Of a stretch of 64,000 nucleotides of DNA, positions 35,846 through 44,331 are shown one piece after another (position 1 is the stretch's first letter; each line of letters begins with the position of its first letter). The notes beneath the pieces are model-generated. The model made no database searches. It was not told the DNA's origin and saw only the letters and a list, made by a program, of their open reading frames with translations. The stretch is from Candidatus Peregrinibacteria bacterium GW2011_GWC2_39_14 (GTDB taxonomy: Bacteria; Patescibacteriota; Gracilibacteria; UBA1369; UBA12463): assembly GCA_000993595.1 (NCBI GenBank), contig LBWJ01000012.1, forward strand, positions 16,327-80,326, read 5' to 3'. A program made the position numbers and the translations under genes.

Positions 35846-36490
35846 ATGGACAATAAAAATTTGAAAACTGATCAGGAGTGCGGATGTGGAGGTTGCGGAT
35901 GCGACAAAGAGCCGGGACAAGGCGGCTATAAATCGAACAAAATTGTTTCGATAATTATCGTAATCGTCTTAATTGGAATAATCGCCGTGGGAATGTTTTT
36001 TACGAAAAAAGGTGAAGAGAATGCGGCAATCGACGCCGTGAAAACTGAAACAAATAGTGCGGTGCCGCCACAAACAAATGAAAATGGTGCGATAATTGAT
36101 ACGCTTAAAGTTGTCGGTGATCATCTTGAAGGCGAAACTGATGCTATTGGATATTTGGTTGTTAAAAAGCAAGAATTATTTGGCGAGATGACAAATAGCG
36201 CGTTTTTTGCACTTTCAGGAAAGACATCACCGGTTTTGACGGATTGGATAGACTCTAAAGTTAAAAGCGGAAACTCGATAAACTTAATTGATGGCTACCA
36301 CATGCTTGGAATTGGATGCGATGCCGGCACGAAAATAAGCAGCCCCTGGATGAAAGAAGTTGCGGGTGAAGAATATACAAAATTGAAAGCTGCTTCTGAA
36401 GCAAGTCCGATTACGGTAAAAATGATTTTCGTTGATCCGCCGGACGCTGGAGGGGCGTGCCTGAGCTATGTTAAGGAAATGAAATTTTAA
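35846..36490 (+). CDS. Membrane-anchored protein with Cys-rich start
   Basis: A 214-residue protein. The start carries a cluster of cysteines (ECGCGGCGCDKEPG) in front of one membrane helix (residues about 36-55, SIIIVIVLIGIIAVGMFF), and the rest is outside. The cysteine cluster could bind metal or an iron-sulfur centre on the cytoplasmic side, which is speculation. Two further Cys (GIGCDAGT and GGACLSY) sit in the outer domain and could form a disulfide. It follows recX by 14 bases. No family recognised. Confidence 0.6.
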   Translation: MDNKNLKTDQECGCGGCGCDKEPGQGGYKSNKIVSIIIVIVLIGIIAVGMFFTKKGEENAAIDAVKTETNSAVPPQTNENGAIIDTLKVVGDHLEGETDAIGYLVVKKQELFGEMTNSAFFALSGKTSPVLTDWIDSKVKSGNSINLIDGYHMLGIGCDAGTKISSPWMKEVAGEEYTKLKAASEASPITVKMIFVDPPDAGGACLSYVKEMKF

Positions 36491-36491
36491 A

Positions 36492-36587
36492 ATGTCCGGT
36501 CTTGCAACGCCTTTCGTCGTACTCCCTGCGGTGATAATTGCTCCAATTATAATAACTTTAATAATAAAAAATTCGGAGAAAAAATAG
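36492..36587 (+). CDS. 31-residue single-pass membrane protein
   Basis: A tiny frame beginning one base after the stop of the gene before it. The product is almost only a membrane helix (VVLPAVIIAPIIITLII) followed by a basic tail, KNSEKK. The layout resembles small membrane proteins that act as subunits or regulators of larger membrane proteins. Whether it is expressed cannot be told, but the position and the clean helix favour a gene. Confidence 0.45.
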   Translation: MSGLATPFVVLPAVIIAPIIITLIIKNSEKK

Positions 36588-36667
36588 CAATATAAAATCT
36601 TTTTCCGTCCCAAAAGTGAGTATATATGACACTATATTTTTCGCAACAGATTTTTTCTTCTTGAGCT

Positions 36668-36695
36668 GGATTTTTTGGCTTGTTTCCGCTAGAAT
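36668..36695 (+). promoter_or_regulatory. Promoter with conserved spacer box before the HNH gene
   Basis: GGATTTTTTGGCT (36668-36680), nine bases, TAGAAT (36690-36695). Same box and gap as at 6847-6874. The leader to the ATG at 36722 is about 20 bases. Confidence 0.55.
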
Positions 36696-36721
36696 ATGAC
36701 TAAACACATAACATCGAAAAC

Positions 36722-37684
36722 ATGATTAATTCAACGCAAAACGCACAAAAAAATCAGGTTCAAAATCTCGAGAAAAATCTCCACGAGAAATTCGTCTTTT
36801 ATGGCAAAAATGCAAAAGAATGGATGCGAAAATGCATACTACTTCTACCGGAAATAGAAAAACATAAAATTTGGAAAAAACATGGATTCACATGCATCTA
36901 TGAATACGCTGCAAAGCTGGCGGGAATGAGCAGGAATGCGGTTGATGATGCGCTTCGAATTTTAAAGAAAGTGGAAAATAAACCTGAATTAAAATGGGTT
37001 ATTGATAAAAAAGGAATAAACGCAATCAGGCCCGTTGTTTCAATTGCAACTCAAGAAACAGCAAATTTTTGGGCTGAAAAAGCCATGGAAATGAGCAAAA
37101 ACACATTAGAGGCATATGTTAAGGAATATAAAAAAGAGTATACAGAAGCCAAAATCATCGAACAAAAATTCCGTACTAGTACGGAAAATGGACAATTTCA
37201 AAACTTATTTTCTGAAATAAAAATGCAAAATATTTCAATGGAACTTGATTCGAAAACAGCAGATCAATTGAGCAAGCTCAAAGGCCAAGGAAATTGGAAC
37301 GAGCTTATGCGAAAACTCATGGAAGTCTATCAAGCGCAAGTAGAAGCCAAAAAACCAATCCCGCAAGAAAACGCAAAAAAATACGTACCTGTAAAAATAG
37401 AGAAATATGTGCTTGAAAAAACAAACGGCACATGTTCATTCCCGGGGTGTATAAAAAAGTACAAATACCTTCATCACACGGAAAGATTCAAACTCACTCA
37501 AGCACACAACCCGGATACGCTCATTCCTCTGTGCAAGGCGCATGAAAGACTTGCACACGCAGGCCTGATTGAAAACGAAAACCTGGCGCCTGAATTTTGG
37601 AAAATCAAAAAAGAGACGGATAAAACCAGCGAAAAATGGCTTAAAGTGGACAAATTAGTACAAAAACATTACATTCCAAAATAA
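36722..37684 (+). CDS. HNH endonuclease-domain protein
   Basis: A 320-residue protein. The C-terminal 90 residues carry an HNH-type site with zinc cysteines: NGTCSFPGCIKKYKYLHHTE, then NPDTLIPLCKAHERLAHAG. The N-terminal part is helical and basic, of the kind found in DUF222-like HNH proteins. It may be a free-standing homing or restriction-like nuclease. It has its own box-type promoter and is followed by a terminator, so it is a single-gene unit. Confidence 0.8.
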   Translation: MINSTQNAQKNQVQNLEKNLHEKFVFYGKNAKEWMRKCILLLPEIEKHKIWKKHGFTCIYEYAAKLAGMSRNAVDDALRILKKVENKPELKWVIDKKGINAIRPVVSIATQETANFWAEKAMEMSKNTLEAYVKEYKKEYTEAKIIEQKFRTSTENGQFQNLFSEIKMQNISMELDSKTADQLSKLKGQGNWNELMRKLMEVYQAQVEAKKPIPQENAKKYVPVKIEKYVLEKTNGTCSFPGCIKKYKYLHHTERFKLTQAHNPDTLIPLCKAHERLAHAGLIENENLAPEFWKIKKETDKTSEKWLKVDKLVQKHYIPK

Positions 37685-37710
37685 TGTTAAATAAAATTGA
37701 TTGACTGCCT

Positions 37711-37723
37711 AGACTTTTTGGCT
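37711..37723 (+). promoter_or_regulatory. Fourth AGACTTTTTGGCT box
   Basis: Same box as in the three promoters listed at 6847, 13353 and 36668, but no -10 stands nine bases after it. A TTGACC (37730-37735) with TAAACT 17 bases later follows, which may be an upstream nusA promoter. Confidence 0.3.
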
Positions 37724-37768
37724 TTGCGCTTGACCTTTGGCAAAAATGGGCCTAAACTATTGTTATAA

Positions 37769-37798
37769 GCAAGATTAAGTTATAATCTTGCGTTTTTT
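37769..37798 (+). terminator. Terminator after the HNH gene overlapping a nusA -10
   Basis: GCAAGATTA, loop AGTTA, TAATCTTGC, then G and six T: a standard intrinsic terminator. A TATAAT (37781-37786) lies in its loop and second arm and could be a -10 for nusA, so transcription from it would start at the T run. Confidence 0.75.
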
Positions 37799-37804
37799 AT
37801 AACA

Positions 37805-37859
37805 CGCCGTTCGCCACAAGCGAACACAGGCGCAAATAAACAAAACGTCGCGAAGCGAC
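37805..37859 (+). promoter_or_regulatory. Two hairpins in the nusA leader
   Basis: GTTCGC-CACAA-GCGAAC with an outer CGCC / GGCG stem (37805-37832), and GTCGC-GAA-GCGAC (37847-37859). NusA binds RNA hairpins in the polymerase exit channel, so self-control through the leader is possible but only inferred. Confidence 0.5.
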
Positions 37860-37879
37860 ACCAACTAACAAAAAATACT

Positions 37880-39124
37880 ATGCAAACAGCATTTTCCGCG
37901 GCGGTTAACCAACTCTGTGACGAAAAAAATATTGATAAAAATGAAGTAATTGACATGATTAAAGCTGCGATACGCGCGGCTTATCGCAAAGATTATGGCA
38001 ACAAAGAACAAAATATTGACGTTGATTTGGACAATGAATCCGGCAATACGATTGTTTATGTTGTGAAAAAAGTTGTGAAAAAAGTCGAGGATCCGGAACT
38101 TGAAATGACCGTTGCGGAAGCCAAAAAATACAAGAAGGATCCGAAAATCGATGATGAAGTCAAATTTGATGTCACACCTGTCGGATATGGAAGAATCGCG
38201 GCACAATCCGCAAAACAAGTTATTCTGCAAAGGGTTCAGGAAGCTGAACGCGAACTTATGTATAAACTTTTCAAGGATCGTGAAAATGAGCTTATCAATG
38301 CGGTTGTTCATAGAGTTGATGGCACAAATGTTTATATCAGCTTGGACGGAAAACTCACAACCGGACTCCCTTATGATCAACAAATCCCGGGTGAAAAATA
38401 TACAAACGGCCAAAGAATCAAATTATATTTGGATAAAGTTATAAAAACTTCAAAAGGACCTCAACTTTTGATTTCACGCACGCATCCAAATTTGGTTCGA
38501 AAATTGATGGAACTTGAAGTCCCTGAAATCAAATCCGGACTTGTTGAAATCAAAGGAATTTCAAGAGACCCCGGCACTAGATGTAAAATTTCCGTTTCTT
38601 CAAATGATCCAAAAATTGATCCGATTGGGTCATGCGTTGGACAAAAAGGTGTACGCGTAAAAAGCGTTATGTACGACTTGCACGGCGAAAGACTGGACAT
38701 TATTTTATGGTCTGCGGACTTGGAATCATATATTAAAGCGGCGCTTTCTCCTGCGAAAATCAGCCAAATCAATATTGACGATGCAAACAGACGCGCAACG
38801 GTTTATGTTGCGACTGATCAAAGGCCTCTAGCAATCGGCAAACAAGGACAAAACGTAAAACTCGCTTCTGAACTTGTTGGCATTGAAATTGACATCAAAG
38901 ATATTGCGGAAATTACTCCAAAAGTTGAAGTTGATGAAAAGAAGGTTTTGCCAAATATCGCTGAAATCGGACTTGATCCTGCGATCGTTGCGAAGCTTGC
39001 GGCTGCAAATCTTTCGCTTACAGAACAGATTAAAGGCCTTGGTGAAAAAGACTTGATGGGCGTTCCTGAAATTAGCGCAGAAGATGCAAAACAAATTATT
39101 GAAGCGTTGAAAAACGTAAAATAA
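37880..39124 (+). CDS. nusA: Transcription termination/antitermination factor NusA
   Basis: RNA-polymerase-bound factor for pausing, termination and antitermination. The N-terminal polymerase-binding domain covers residues 1 to about 125, the S1 domain about 130-200 (VVHRVDGTNVYISLDGKLTT). KH1 and KH2 follow (GSCVGQKGVRVKSVMYDLHG and RPLAIGKQGQNVKLASEL). A helix-hairpin-helix tail ends the 414-residue protein. The leader is long and structured for this genome. No rimP or infB is adjacent, unlike the usual nusA operon. Confidence 0.96.
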   Translation: MQTAFSAAVNQLCDEKNIDKNEVIDMIKAAIRAAYRKDYGNKEQNIDVDLDNESGNTIVYVVKKVVKKVEDPELEMTVAEAKKYKKDPKIDDEVKFDVTPVGYGRIAAQSAKQVILQRVQEAERELMYKLFKDRENELINAVVHRVDGTNVYISLDGKLTTGLPYDQQIPGEKYTNGQRIKLYLDKVIKTSKGPQLLISRTHPNLVRKLMELEVPEIKSGLVEIKGISRDPGTRCKISVSSNDPKIDPIGSCVGQKGVRVKSVMYDLHGERLDIILWSADLESYIKAALSPAKISQINIDDANRRATVYVATDQRPLAIGKQGQNVKLASELVGIEIDIKDIAEITPKVEVDEKKVLPNIAEIGLDPAIVAKLAAANLSLTEQIKGLGEKDLMGVPEISAEDAKQIIEALKNVK

Positions 39125-39130
39125 ATTTAC

Positions 39131-39361
39131 ATGACAAAAAACAGACGCAATGGGAGTTCGTCCCCCTCAGAAGGCGAAGACCGCAACCCGGATCTGGTTG
39201 ATCATGTGCTTATTGCTGCTGTAATGACTGCGGCAAACGCGTATGCTTTGAGCAGAGAAGGTTTACGGCTTATTCGTAAAGAACTTTCTTATGTATCTGG
39301 CGGAATTCGAGCAAAACTTGGCGCCAAACCAATGCCTGAGGCCGAACCTCTTGACTCTTAG
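39131..39361 (+). CDS. Small hypothetical protein, 76 residues
   Basis: Starts six bases after nusA, so it is probably on the same transcript. The polar start (MTKNRRNGSSSPSEGEDRNP) is followed by a helical part with alternating hydrophobic residues (HVLIAAVMTAANAYALSREG), possibly amphipathic. No family recognised. It is the first of four small unknown genes in a row. Confidence 0.5.
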   Translation: MTKNRRNGSSSPSEGEDRNPDLVDHVLIAAVMTAANAYALSREGLRLIRKELSYVSGGIRAKLGAKPMPEAEPLDS

Positions 39362-39381
39362 TTGGCTCGTTGAATTTAGTA

Positions 39382-39409
39382 TTGACATATAGTTTTTGTT
39401 GTGTTAAAT
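39382..39409 (+). promoter_or_regulatory. Promoter for the small-gene cluster
   Basis: TTGACA (39382-39387), 16 bases, TTAAAT (39404-39409), about 32 bases before the ATG at 39442. Confidence 0.55.
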
Positions 39410-39441
39410 TAATGGTCCGTAAAAATTAATACAATAAAAAC

Positions 39442-39597
39442 ATGAACAATTCCCCAATAAATGACCTCAGACATGTAGTGGAAAATGAAGGATTCGGCTA
39501 TGTAATAATTGATGTAGCTGACCATCTTGCCGGTAAAGCCTTTGATATTGCTAAAAGTATTGCCGCAAGAGTGTTTCCTGCAGAAAAAAATAACTAA
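39442..39597 (+). CDS. Small hypothetical protein, 51 residues
   Basis: A short frame behind a good promoter and an A-rich leader (ATACAATAAAAAC before the ATG). The product has a polar start and a predicted amphipathic helix (ADHLAGKAFDIAKSIAARVF). It ends six bases before the next gene, so the two are co-transcribed. No family recognised. Confidence 0.55.
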   Translation: MNNSPINDLRHVVENEGFGYVIIDVADHLAGKAFDIAKSIAARVFPAEKNN

Positions 39598-39603
39598 ACT
39601 ACA

Positions 39604-40077
39604 ATGGAAAATACAAGGCATTATAAAGCTGAAGAAGTTTTAAGAGAATCGCTATTAAAAGCGGTTAGATCTAGCGAAGTTGGCGACAGAGTCGCTTGCC
39701 TATTTGACGCTGAAAGAGCCGCTTCAAGATTACCTACTTTAAAAAAAGATGTACGCGCGCAAATCGTGGAGAATGTTCGCACTGCCTGTGTTTTGGCCGC
39801 TGTAAATGAAAAACTCGACGAAGAACAGCCCATAGAACATGCTGTTTTGGCCTTAGTTGGCTCGATTAAAAGCCTTGGCGATGAAGCAAATGCTGCGGTT
39901 GATAACGTAACAGCTGATGCGAAATGCGCAATCGATCTAGGCCTTGGAGTAGGCGAAAGATGCCTCAATTTACCTGTTAAAATCGGACTTGCGTCGTTAG
40001 CGACCATTCTTAATGCTACTATTTTCCGCGATGAAGGGGCGTCTTCTATAGATATCCTTTTGTCGGCTTTAGATTGA
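39604..40077 (+). CDS. Hypothetical helical protein, 157 residues
   Basis: An all-helical soluble protein with repeated Ala/Leu-rich helices (RESLLKAVRSSEVGDRVACL, then IKSLGDEANAAVDNVTADAK). A mildly hydrophobic helix, LPVKIGLASLATILNATIF, lies near the C-terminus and could touch a membrane. No family recognised. It lies between two small genes, all in one direction. Confidence 0.55.
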   Translation: MENTRHYKAEEVLRESLLKAVRSSEVGDRVACLFDAERAASRLPTLKKDVRAQIVENVRTACVLAAVNEKLDEEQPIEHAVLALVGSIKSLGDEANAAVDNVTADAKCAIDLGLGVGERCLNLPVKIGLASLATILNATIFRDEGASSIDILLSALD

Positions 40078-40090
40078 TAATTGTCTTAAT

Positions 40091-40300
40091 ATGAGACCTG
40101 AACATTTAGAAACTTCGTTTTTCCCTGACGCCTGCAGAGCTATTAATCGTGTTATGAAAACCGGTGAATTTATAGCTGAAATCGCCGCTCGTTTTGTATT
40201 TATTACAAAGATTTGCGTTGGAATTGAACCAATGGGTTGCGAAAAATTCGATCCTAGGGCCGAAGAAAGACACAATATGCGTAACGGACTCGAGCTTTAG
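40091..40300 (+). CDS. Small hypothetical protein, 69 residues
   Basis: Begins 13 bases after the 157-residue gene. Predicted helix from residue 15 (CRAINRVMKTGEFIAEIAAR), with three Cys in all. Same small-helical style as its three neighbours; no family recognised. Last member of the cluster before the PilB/GspE promoter. Confidence 0.5.
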   Translation: MRPEHLETSFFPDACRAINRVMKTGEFIAEIAARFVFITKICVGIEPMGCEKFDPRAEERHNMRNGLEL

Positions 40301-40326
40301 TTTAGACTTTAATCAACCCTTAGCTC

Positions 40327-40355
40327 TTGTATAAGCGGGGTTTTTGTGATATAAT
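40327..40355 (+). promoter_or_regulatory. Promoter of the PilB/GspE gene
   Basis: TTGTAT (40327-40332), 17 bases, extended -10 TGATATAAT (40347-40355). The leader of about 22 bases is A-rich (AAACAAAAACAAAA before the ATG). Confidence 0.7.
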
Positions 40356-40383
40356 ATTTGGATAAAGTTAAACAAAAACAAAA

Positions 40384-42183
40384 ATGCCTGATGATCAAAT
40401 ATCAGCGACAAATACCGCGGTAAGTGGGAGTTCAAGCGCAACCGGCGATAATTCGACGCAAACTGCGGCTGTTCCTGCGGCAGCTGCGCCTAGCGCGCCT
40501 GCAAGCGCCTCAATTGGCATTGCGTCTGAGCACGAGCATGGAGAAGGACATGATAAAGACGTAAATAAGGTTTTGACTTCGATAAACCGCGATTTTAAAG
40601 AAAAACAAATTAAAGAGCGCGCAAAAGAGCTCAAGATTGAATATGTCGAAATTGGCAAAACTCCGATCAATCCGGACTTGCTTCGAATCGTTGATTATGA
40701 CATTGCAAAAAATGCTTTTGCAATTCCGTTTTTGAAAGTTGGATATGATTTGCGCCTTGCTATCGTTGATCCTGAAAAGGCTGAAACGAAAGCTTTGATG
40801 GACGAGTTGAAAACAAAGGGTTTTATTCTTCATCTTGCACTTACTTCTGATGACAGTTTCGTAGATGGGTTAAAGATGTATGAATATCACAAAAAATTCA
40901 CAGAAAAAAAGCTGGAAACAACGGTTTCAGAAACGCGCCAAGCTTATGATAAAGAGCTTGAAGTTTTGGCTGATTTAAAAGAAAAAGTCGAGAAGATGAC
41001 TTCCGAGGAAGCGCTTAATATTATTGAAGTTGGTGCCATAAAAACAAACGCTTCGGATATGCATTATGAACCCGGAGCAAAAGATACGCGCATCAGATTT
41101 CGAATTGATGGTGTTTTGCATACGATTTTTCATGTTTCAAATGCGGCTTATGCAAACATGACAAACCAGTTGAAGTATAGATGTAAAATGAAATTAAATA
41201 TTACGAATATTCCACAGGACGGAAGATATGCTTTTGCGATTAATGAGCGCAAAATCGATGTTCGTGTCAGTTCCATTCCAACTGAATTTGGTGAAAGTTT
41301 TGTATGTAGATTGCTTGATAGTGGAAAGCATTTTACGACTTTTGAAGAGCTTGGATATGAAGGAAAATATCTTGAAAAAATGAATAATTTGGCAAATTTG
41401 TCTTATGGAATGGTGCTTGTTACAGGGCCTACAGGATCAGGTAAAACGACAACTCTTTATTCTTTGCTCACGAAATTTAACGATGCGGAAACAAAAATAA
41501 TTACACTTGAAGATCCTATTGAATACCGACTTGAAGGAATTGTTCAAAGTCAAATTGATGCTAAGCGCGGGTATGATTTTGCGGGAGGGTTAAAAACATT
41601 GCTCAGACAGGATCCGGACGTTGTAATGATCGGTGAAATACGTGATCTTGATACGGCAAATGCGGCCGCGCAGGCTTCTTTGACGGGTCATGTTTTGCTC
41701 AGTACTTTACATACAAATACGGCGATTGAAGCGATCCCACGCTTGGTGAATATGGGACTTCAAGAATTTATGATTGCGCCAAGTTTGCATACTGTTATCG
41801 CGCAAAGACTTGCAAGACGTGTTTGCCCTGCGTGCGTACAGAAAAAACCTATAAGCGATTCTGATCGTGCAATAATTTCAAAAAATCTTGAGTCTATAAA
41901 AATCGCAAGACCGGACTTGAATGTGGCTGTGCCAACTGAACTTGTTGAAGCAATTGGATGCGAAAAATGTAGCAAAACGGGGTATTTGGGACGCGTTGTT
42001 GTCTGCGAAATGATTGAAATTGATAACGAAATTAAGGAAGCAATTTTGAATAAAATGGCGGCCTTTAAAATCCTTGAAATCGCTCGCAAAAAAGGCATGA
42101 CTACAATGCAAGAAGATGGAATTTTGAAGGTTATTGAAGGCGCTACAACGATGGCGGAAGTATTTAGAGTTACGAACTCGTAA
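40384..42183 (+). CDS. Type IV pilus / type II secretion assembly ATPase (PilB/GspE family)
   Basis: Hexameric ATPase that drives pilus extension or pseudopilus assembly at the inner membrane face. The N-terminal MshEN-like domain is at residues about 70-170; the core has Walker A GPTGSGKTTTLY near residue 347, Walker B-like DVVMIGEIRD near 412, and LSTLHTNTA. The zinc pair is CPAC ... CEKC in the C-terminal part. The first 50 residues are Ala/Ser-rich and disordered. No pilC, pilM or pilin gene lies next to it, so it is an isolated gene. PilB versus GspE cannot be decided. Confidence 0.9.
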   Translation: MPDDQISATNTAVSGSSSATGDNSTQTAAVPAAAAPSAPASASIGIASEHEHGEGHDKDVNKVLTSINRDFKEKQIKERAKELKIEYVEIGKTPINPDLLRIVDYDIAKNAFAIPFLKVGYDLRLAIVDPEKAETKALMDELKTKGFILHLALTSDDSFVDGLKMYEYHKKFTEKKLETTVSETRQAYDKELEVLADLKEKVEKMTSEEALNIIEVGAIKTNASDMHYEPGAKDTRIRFRIDGVLHTIFHVSNAAYANMTNQLKYRCKMKLNITNIPQDGRYAFAINERKIDVRVSSIPTEFGESFVCRLLDSGKHFTTFEELGYEGKYLEKMNNLANLSYGMVLVTGPTGSGKTTTLYSLLTKFNDAETKIITLEDPIEYRLEGIVQSQIDAKRGYDFAGGLKTLLRQDPDVVMIGEIRDLDTANAAAQASLTGHVLLSTLHTNTAIEAIPRLVNMGLQEFMIAPSLHTVIAQRLARRVCPACVQKKPISDSDRAIISKNLESIKIARPDLNVAVPTELVEAIGCEKCSKTGYLGRVVVCEMIEIDNEIKEAILNKMAAFKILEIARKKGMTTMQEDGILKVIEGATTMAEVFRVTNS

Positions 42184-42188
42184 AGGGC

Positions 42189-42509
42189 TTAAAGATCGTT
42201 AACCCACAGGAAGCGTCCGCGAACCTTACATGTTTCAATCCATTCAATTACTTCTGTAACTCTTCGCGTATTTGCATCTAAATAATAACCTACTCTTGCC
42301 CTCCCCATACGTGCATTAAAATCTGCTGAGGTACGCTCATTTGCATAAATACTCGACCCTGGTTCACAATAATGGCCGTAGACGTCACGAGTCATAATCG
42401 TAGCTCCAGGATGCATGCGTAAAAAAGCAGCTTCCAGGCTTTCTTTTCGTTCCCCTCCTCCTTCCGCTTGTCGATCCAATGGATCCGGTGAATCCGGTGA
42501 TGTCCCCAT
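42189..42509 (-). CDS. Hypothetical protein, 106 residues
   Basis: A soluble protein with a disordered start (MGTSPDSPDPLDRQAEGGGE) and an alpha/beta body (ATIMTRDVYGHYCEPGSSIY ... VGYYLDANTRRVTEVIEWIE). I chose the internal ATG at 42509 because the longer frame to 42548 begins within an AT-rich leader. Convergent with the PilB/GspE gene. No family recognised. Confidence 0.5.
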   Translation of the reverse strand: MGTSPDSPDPLDRQAEGGGERKESLEAAFLRMHPGATIMTRDVYGHYCEPGSSIYANERTSADFNARMGRARVGYYLDANTRRVTEVIEWIETCKVRGRFLWVNDL

Positions 42510-42574
42510 GTTATAAATATTAATATTTAGGTTTAAAACTATAACCAATTAAGCATAATAAGTCAAATTTAAAT

Positions 42575-43465
42575 TTATTTCTTAATAAATCCCGCGCCGT
42601 ATCGCTCTATTAAATTTTGCATTTCCATAAATGAAATTGAAATCATTATTTCTTGCGCGGAGAGGCTTGTGGATGCAGAAATTTCATCAATTGTTTTAGC
42701 GGATTTTCTTGAAAGGGTGCGATAGATTCTGGTTTCTTTATCGGTCAGATGTGGCAAAAGTTGTTGCTGGCCGGATCCAAAAAGTTGCGTGCCTCCGTCC
42801 CCAAATGGCATTTGAATTTGAATGTTTAAACTCTCCAAAATTTCATGCGGAGAAAGAAGCGGATGCGCCTCACCGTCGCGAAGCAGTTTATTTGAGCCTT
42901 TTCCGGTGTGCCTATCAACATCTGACGGCACGGCAAAAACTTCTTTCCCCATTTTCACAGCAAGGTGTGCGGTAATTATTGCGCCAGATTGCTCGGGCGC
43001 TTCAATCACAACCGTGGCCTCTGAAAGCGCCGCGATTATACGATTTCTTTCCGGAAAATGAAAATTAATTGGTGGCTCAAGCGGCTCGTATTCTGTAATT
43101 ACTGCGCCATTTTTTGCGATTTCATCAATGTATCTTTTATGCGTTTGCGGATAAATATTTTCAAGACCACTCCCAAGAACCGCGATTGTTGGCGTATTGT
43201 TTTTTATGGCTTGCAGATGCGCCAAAATGTCGATTCCTTTTGCAAGGCCGCTAACGATTGTCACATTATTTTTTGATAAAAAATCGGAAATAATTTCGGC
43301 CTGCATGCGACCATACAAAGACGGTCTGCGCGTACCAACTACCGCAACTGAAATATTATTTAAAACTTCAGGGTTGCCTTTTACGTAAAGCTTTTTTGGC
43401 GGATCTGAAATATGCTTAAGTGCCGCCGGAAATTCGCTTGGATAGATGCATTTATATTTTTCCAT
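42575..43465 (-). CDS. dprA: DNA-processing protein DprA
   Basis: Loads RecA on incoming single-stranded DNA in natural transformation. The Rossmann core is shown by SVAVVGTRRPSLYGRMQAEI, IVSGLAKGIDILAHLQAI, FPERNRIIAALSEATVVIEA and SGAIITAHLAVKMGKEVFAV. The C-terminal winged helix is at about residues 235-296 (IYRTLSRKSAKTIDEISAST). The linker (residues about 217-232, FGDGGTQLFGSGQQQ) contains a GGGGACGGAGGC repeat copy in sense. With the pilus ATPase it hints at DNA uptake. Length 296 is within the normal range for compact DprA. Confidence 0.95.
   Translation of the reverse strand: MEKYKCIYPSEFPAALKHISDPPKKLYVKGNPEVLNNISVAVVGTRRPSLYGRMQAEIISDFLSKNNVTIVSGLAKGIDILAHLQAIKNNTPTIAVLGSGLENIYPQTHKRYIDEIAKNGAVITEYEPLEPPINFHFPERNRIIAALSEATVVIEAPEQSGAIITAHLAVKMGKEVFAVPSDVDRHTGKGSNKLLRDGEAHPLLSPHEILESLNIQIQMPFGDGGTQLFGSGQQQLLPHLTDKETRIYRTLSRKSAKTIDEISASTSLSAQEIMISISFMEMQNLIERYGAGFIKK
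42791..42802 (-). repeat. GGGGACGGAGGC repeat copy inside dprA
   Basis: GGGGACGGAGGC on the coding strand, followed by ACGCAACTTTTT, encodes FGDGGTQLF in the linker between the two DprA domains. Confidence 0.5.
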
Positions 43466-43563
43466 GCGAAAATTTTATCGCACTCACATGAACGGCGTAT
43501 AAAAATTTCTTAACAAAAAATTAACAAATTTGTGACAAGAAAGTTGGCGCCAAATCGCTACGC

Positions 43564-44298
43564 CTACTCTTCATCTTCTTTTGCCTTATTCATCCCGCTC
43601 AATATCTCTTCATCAATATCCAGCCCCAATTCTTTTGTTGGATTTGAGCTGCTTCCCGTTCTATATAGCGTCAATTCAAACGGCTTACCTTCAAATAATG
43701 GTGTCACTTTTGCAATTTCAACTTTTCCCTCCTGCTTTCCCTTATTTTCCGGCCTTACATAAACATCATTATGATGGGTAATACTCTCTTTCACTCTAAG
43801 TATCATATATTTTGCGTCTGCCATGTCTTCAAAGTTTTTTCCATCAAGTTCTTTGAGCCTGCCTGTTATAAAATCGACACCCGCTTTAAAGCGTGGCGAA
43901 TCCTTTCCTAATGCTTGAATTTCATCCGCATGCTGAACCTTCCATTCAGCAATAGCTCTAAGAGTAATCCCCCTTTTCTCGTTAAAACCGGCTGCTGCGC
44001 CTAGCTTCTTCCCAACAGCTTCTGTCATAAAACCCAACAACCTGTCCACCTCACCTATTTCTACAGCGCGCATAACCGCTTCCTCAATCCCTCCAAGCTC
44101 TAGATCTACATTGCTGGTACCCGGGCGATATGACGAAGCCCGTCTTAGTCCTTCGTCCATTTTTTGCAGCACAGCGTCTTTATCCGCCTTGCCCAATGCC
44201 TCTGCGCCCTTGCCTGATTCTGATATTGGATAATATCTATTTGGGTTTTCCGGACCGTCCGCTAAAAGAAATGTACCGGAGCCTAATTGAGTAGTCAT
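43564..44298 (-). CDS. Hypothetical protein, tandem paralogue B
   Basis: A 244-residue soluble protein clearly related to the gene just upstream (44332-45039). Shared stretches are GEVDRLLGFMTEAVGKKLGA, AAGFNEKRG, KDSPRFKAGVDFITGRLKEL and FEGKPFELTLYRTG. The first 150 residues are helical and the last 90 look like beta strands. The family is unknown to me. The leader has the A-rich form (AAAAACAAAT before ATG). Gene spacing of 33 bases suggests one transcript. Confidence 0.65.
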   Translation of the reverse strand: MTTQLGSGTFLLADGPENPNRYYPISESGKGAEALGKADKDAVLQKMDEGLRRASSYRPGTSNVDLELGGIEEAVMRAVEIGEVDRLLGFMTEAVGKKLGAAAGFNEKRGITLRAIAEWKVQHADEIQALGKDSPRFKAGVDFITGRLKELDGKNFEDMADAKYMILRVKESITHHNDVYVRPENKGKQEGKVEIAKVTPLFEGKPFELTLYRTGSSSNPTKELGLDIDEEILSGMNKAKEDEE

Positions 44299-44331
44299 AT
44301 TTGTTTTTGTTAATATTTTATTTTCTAATAT

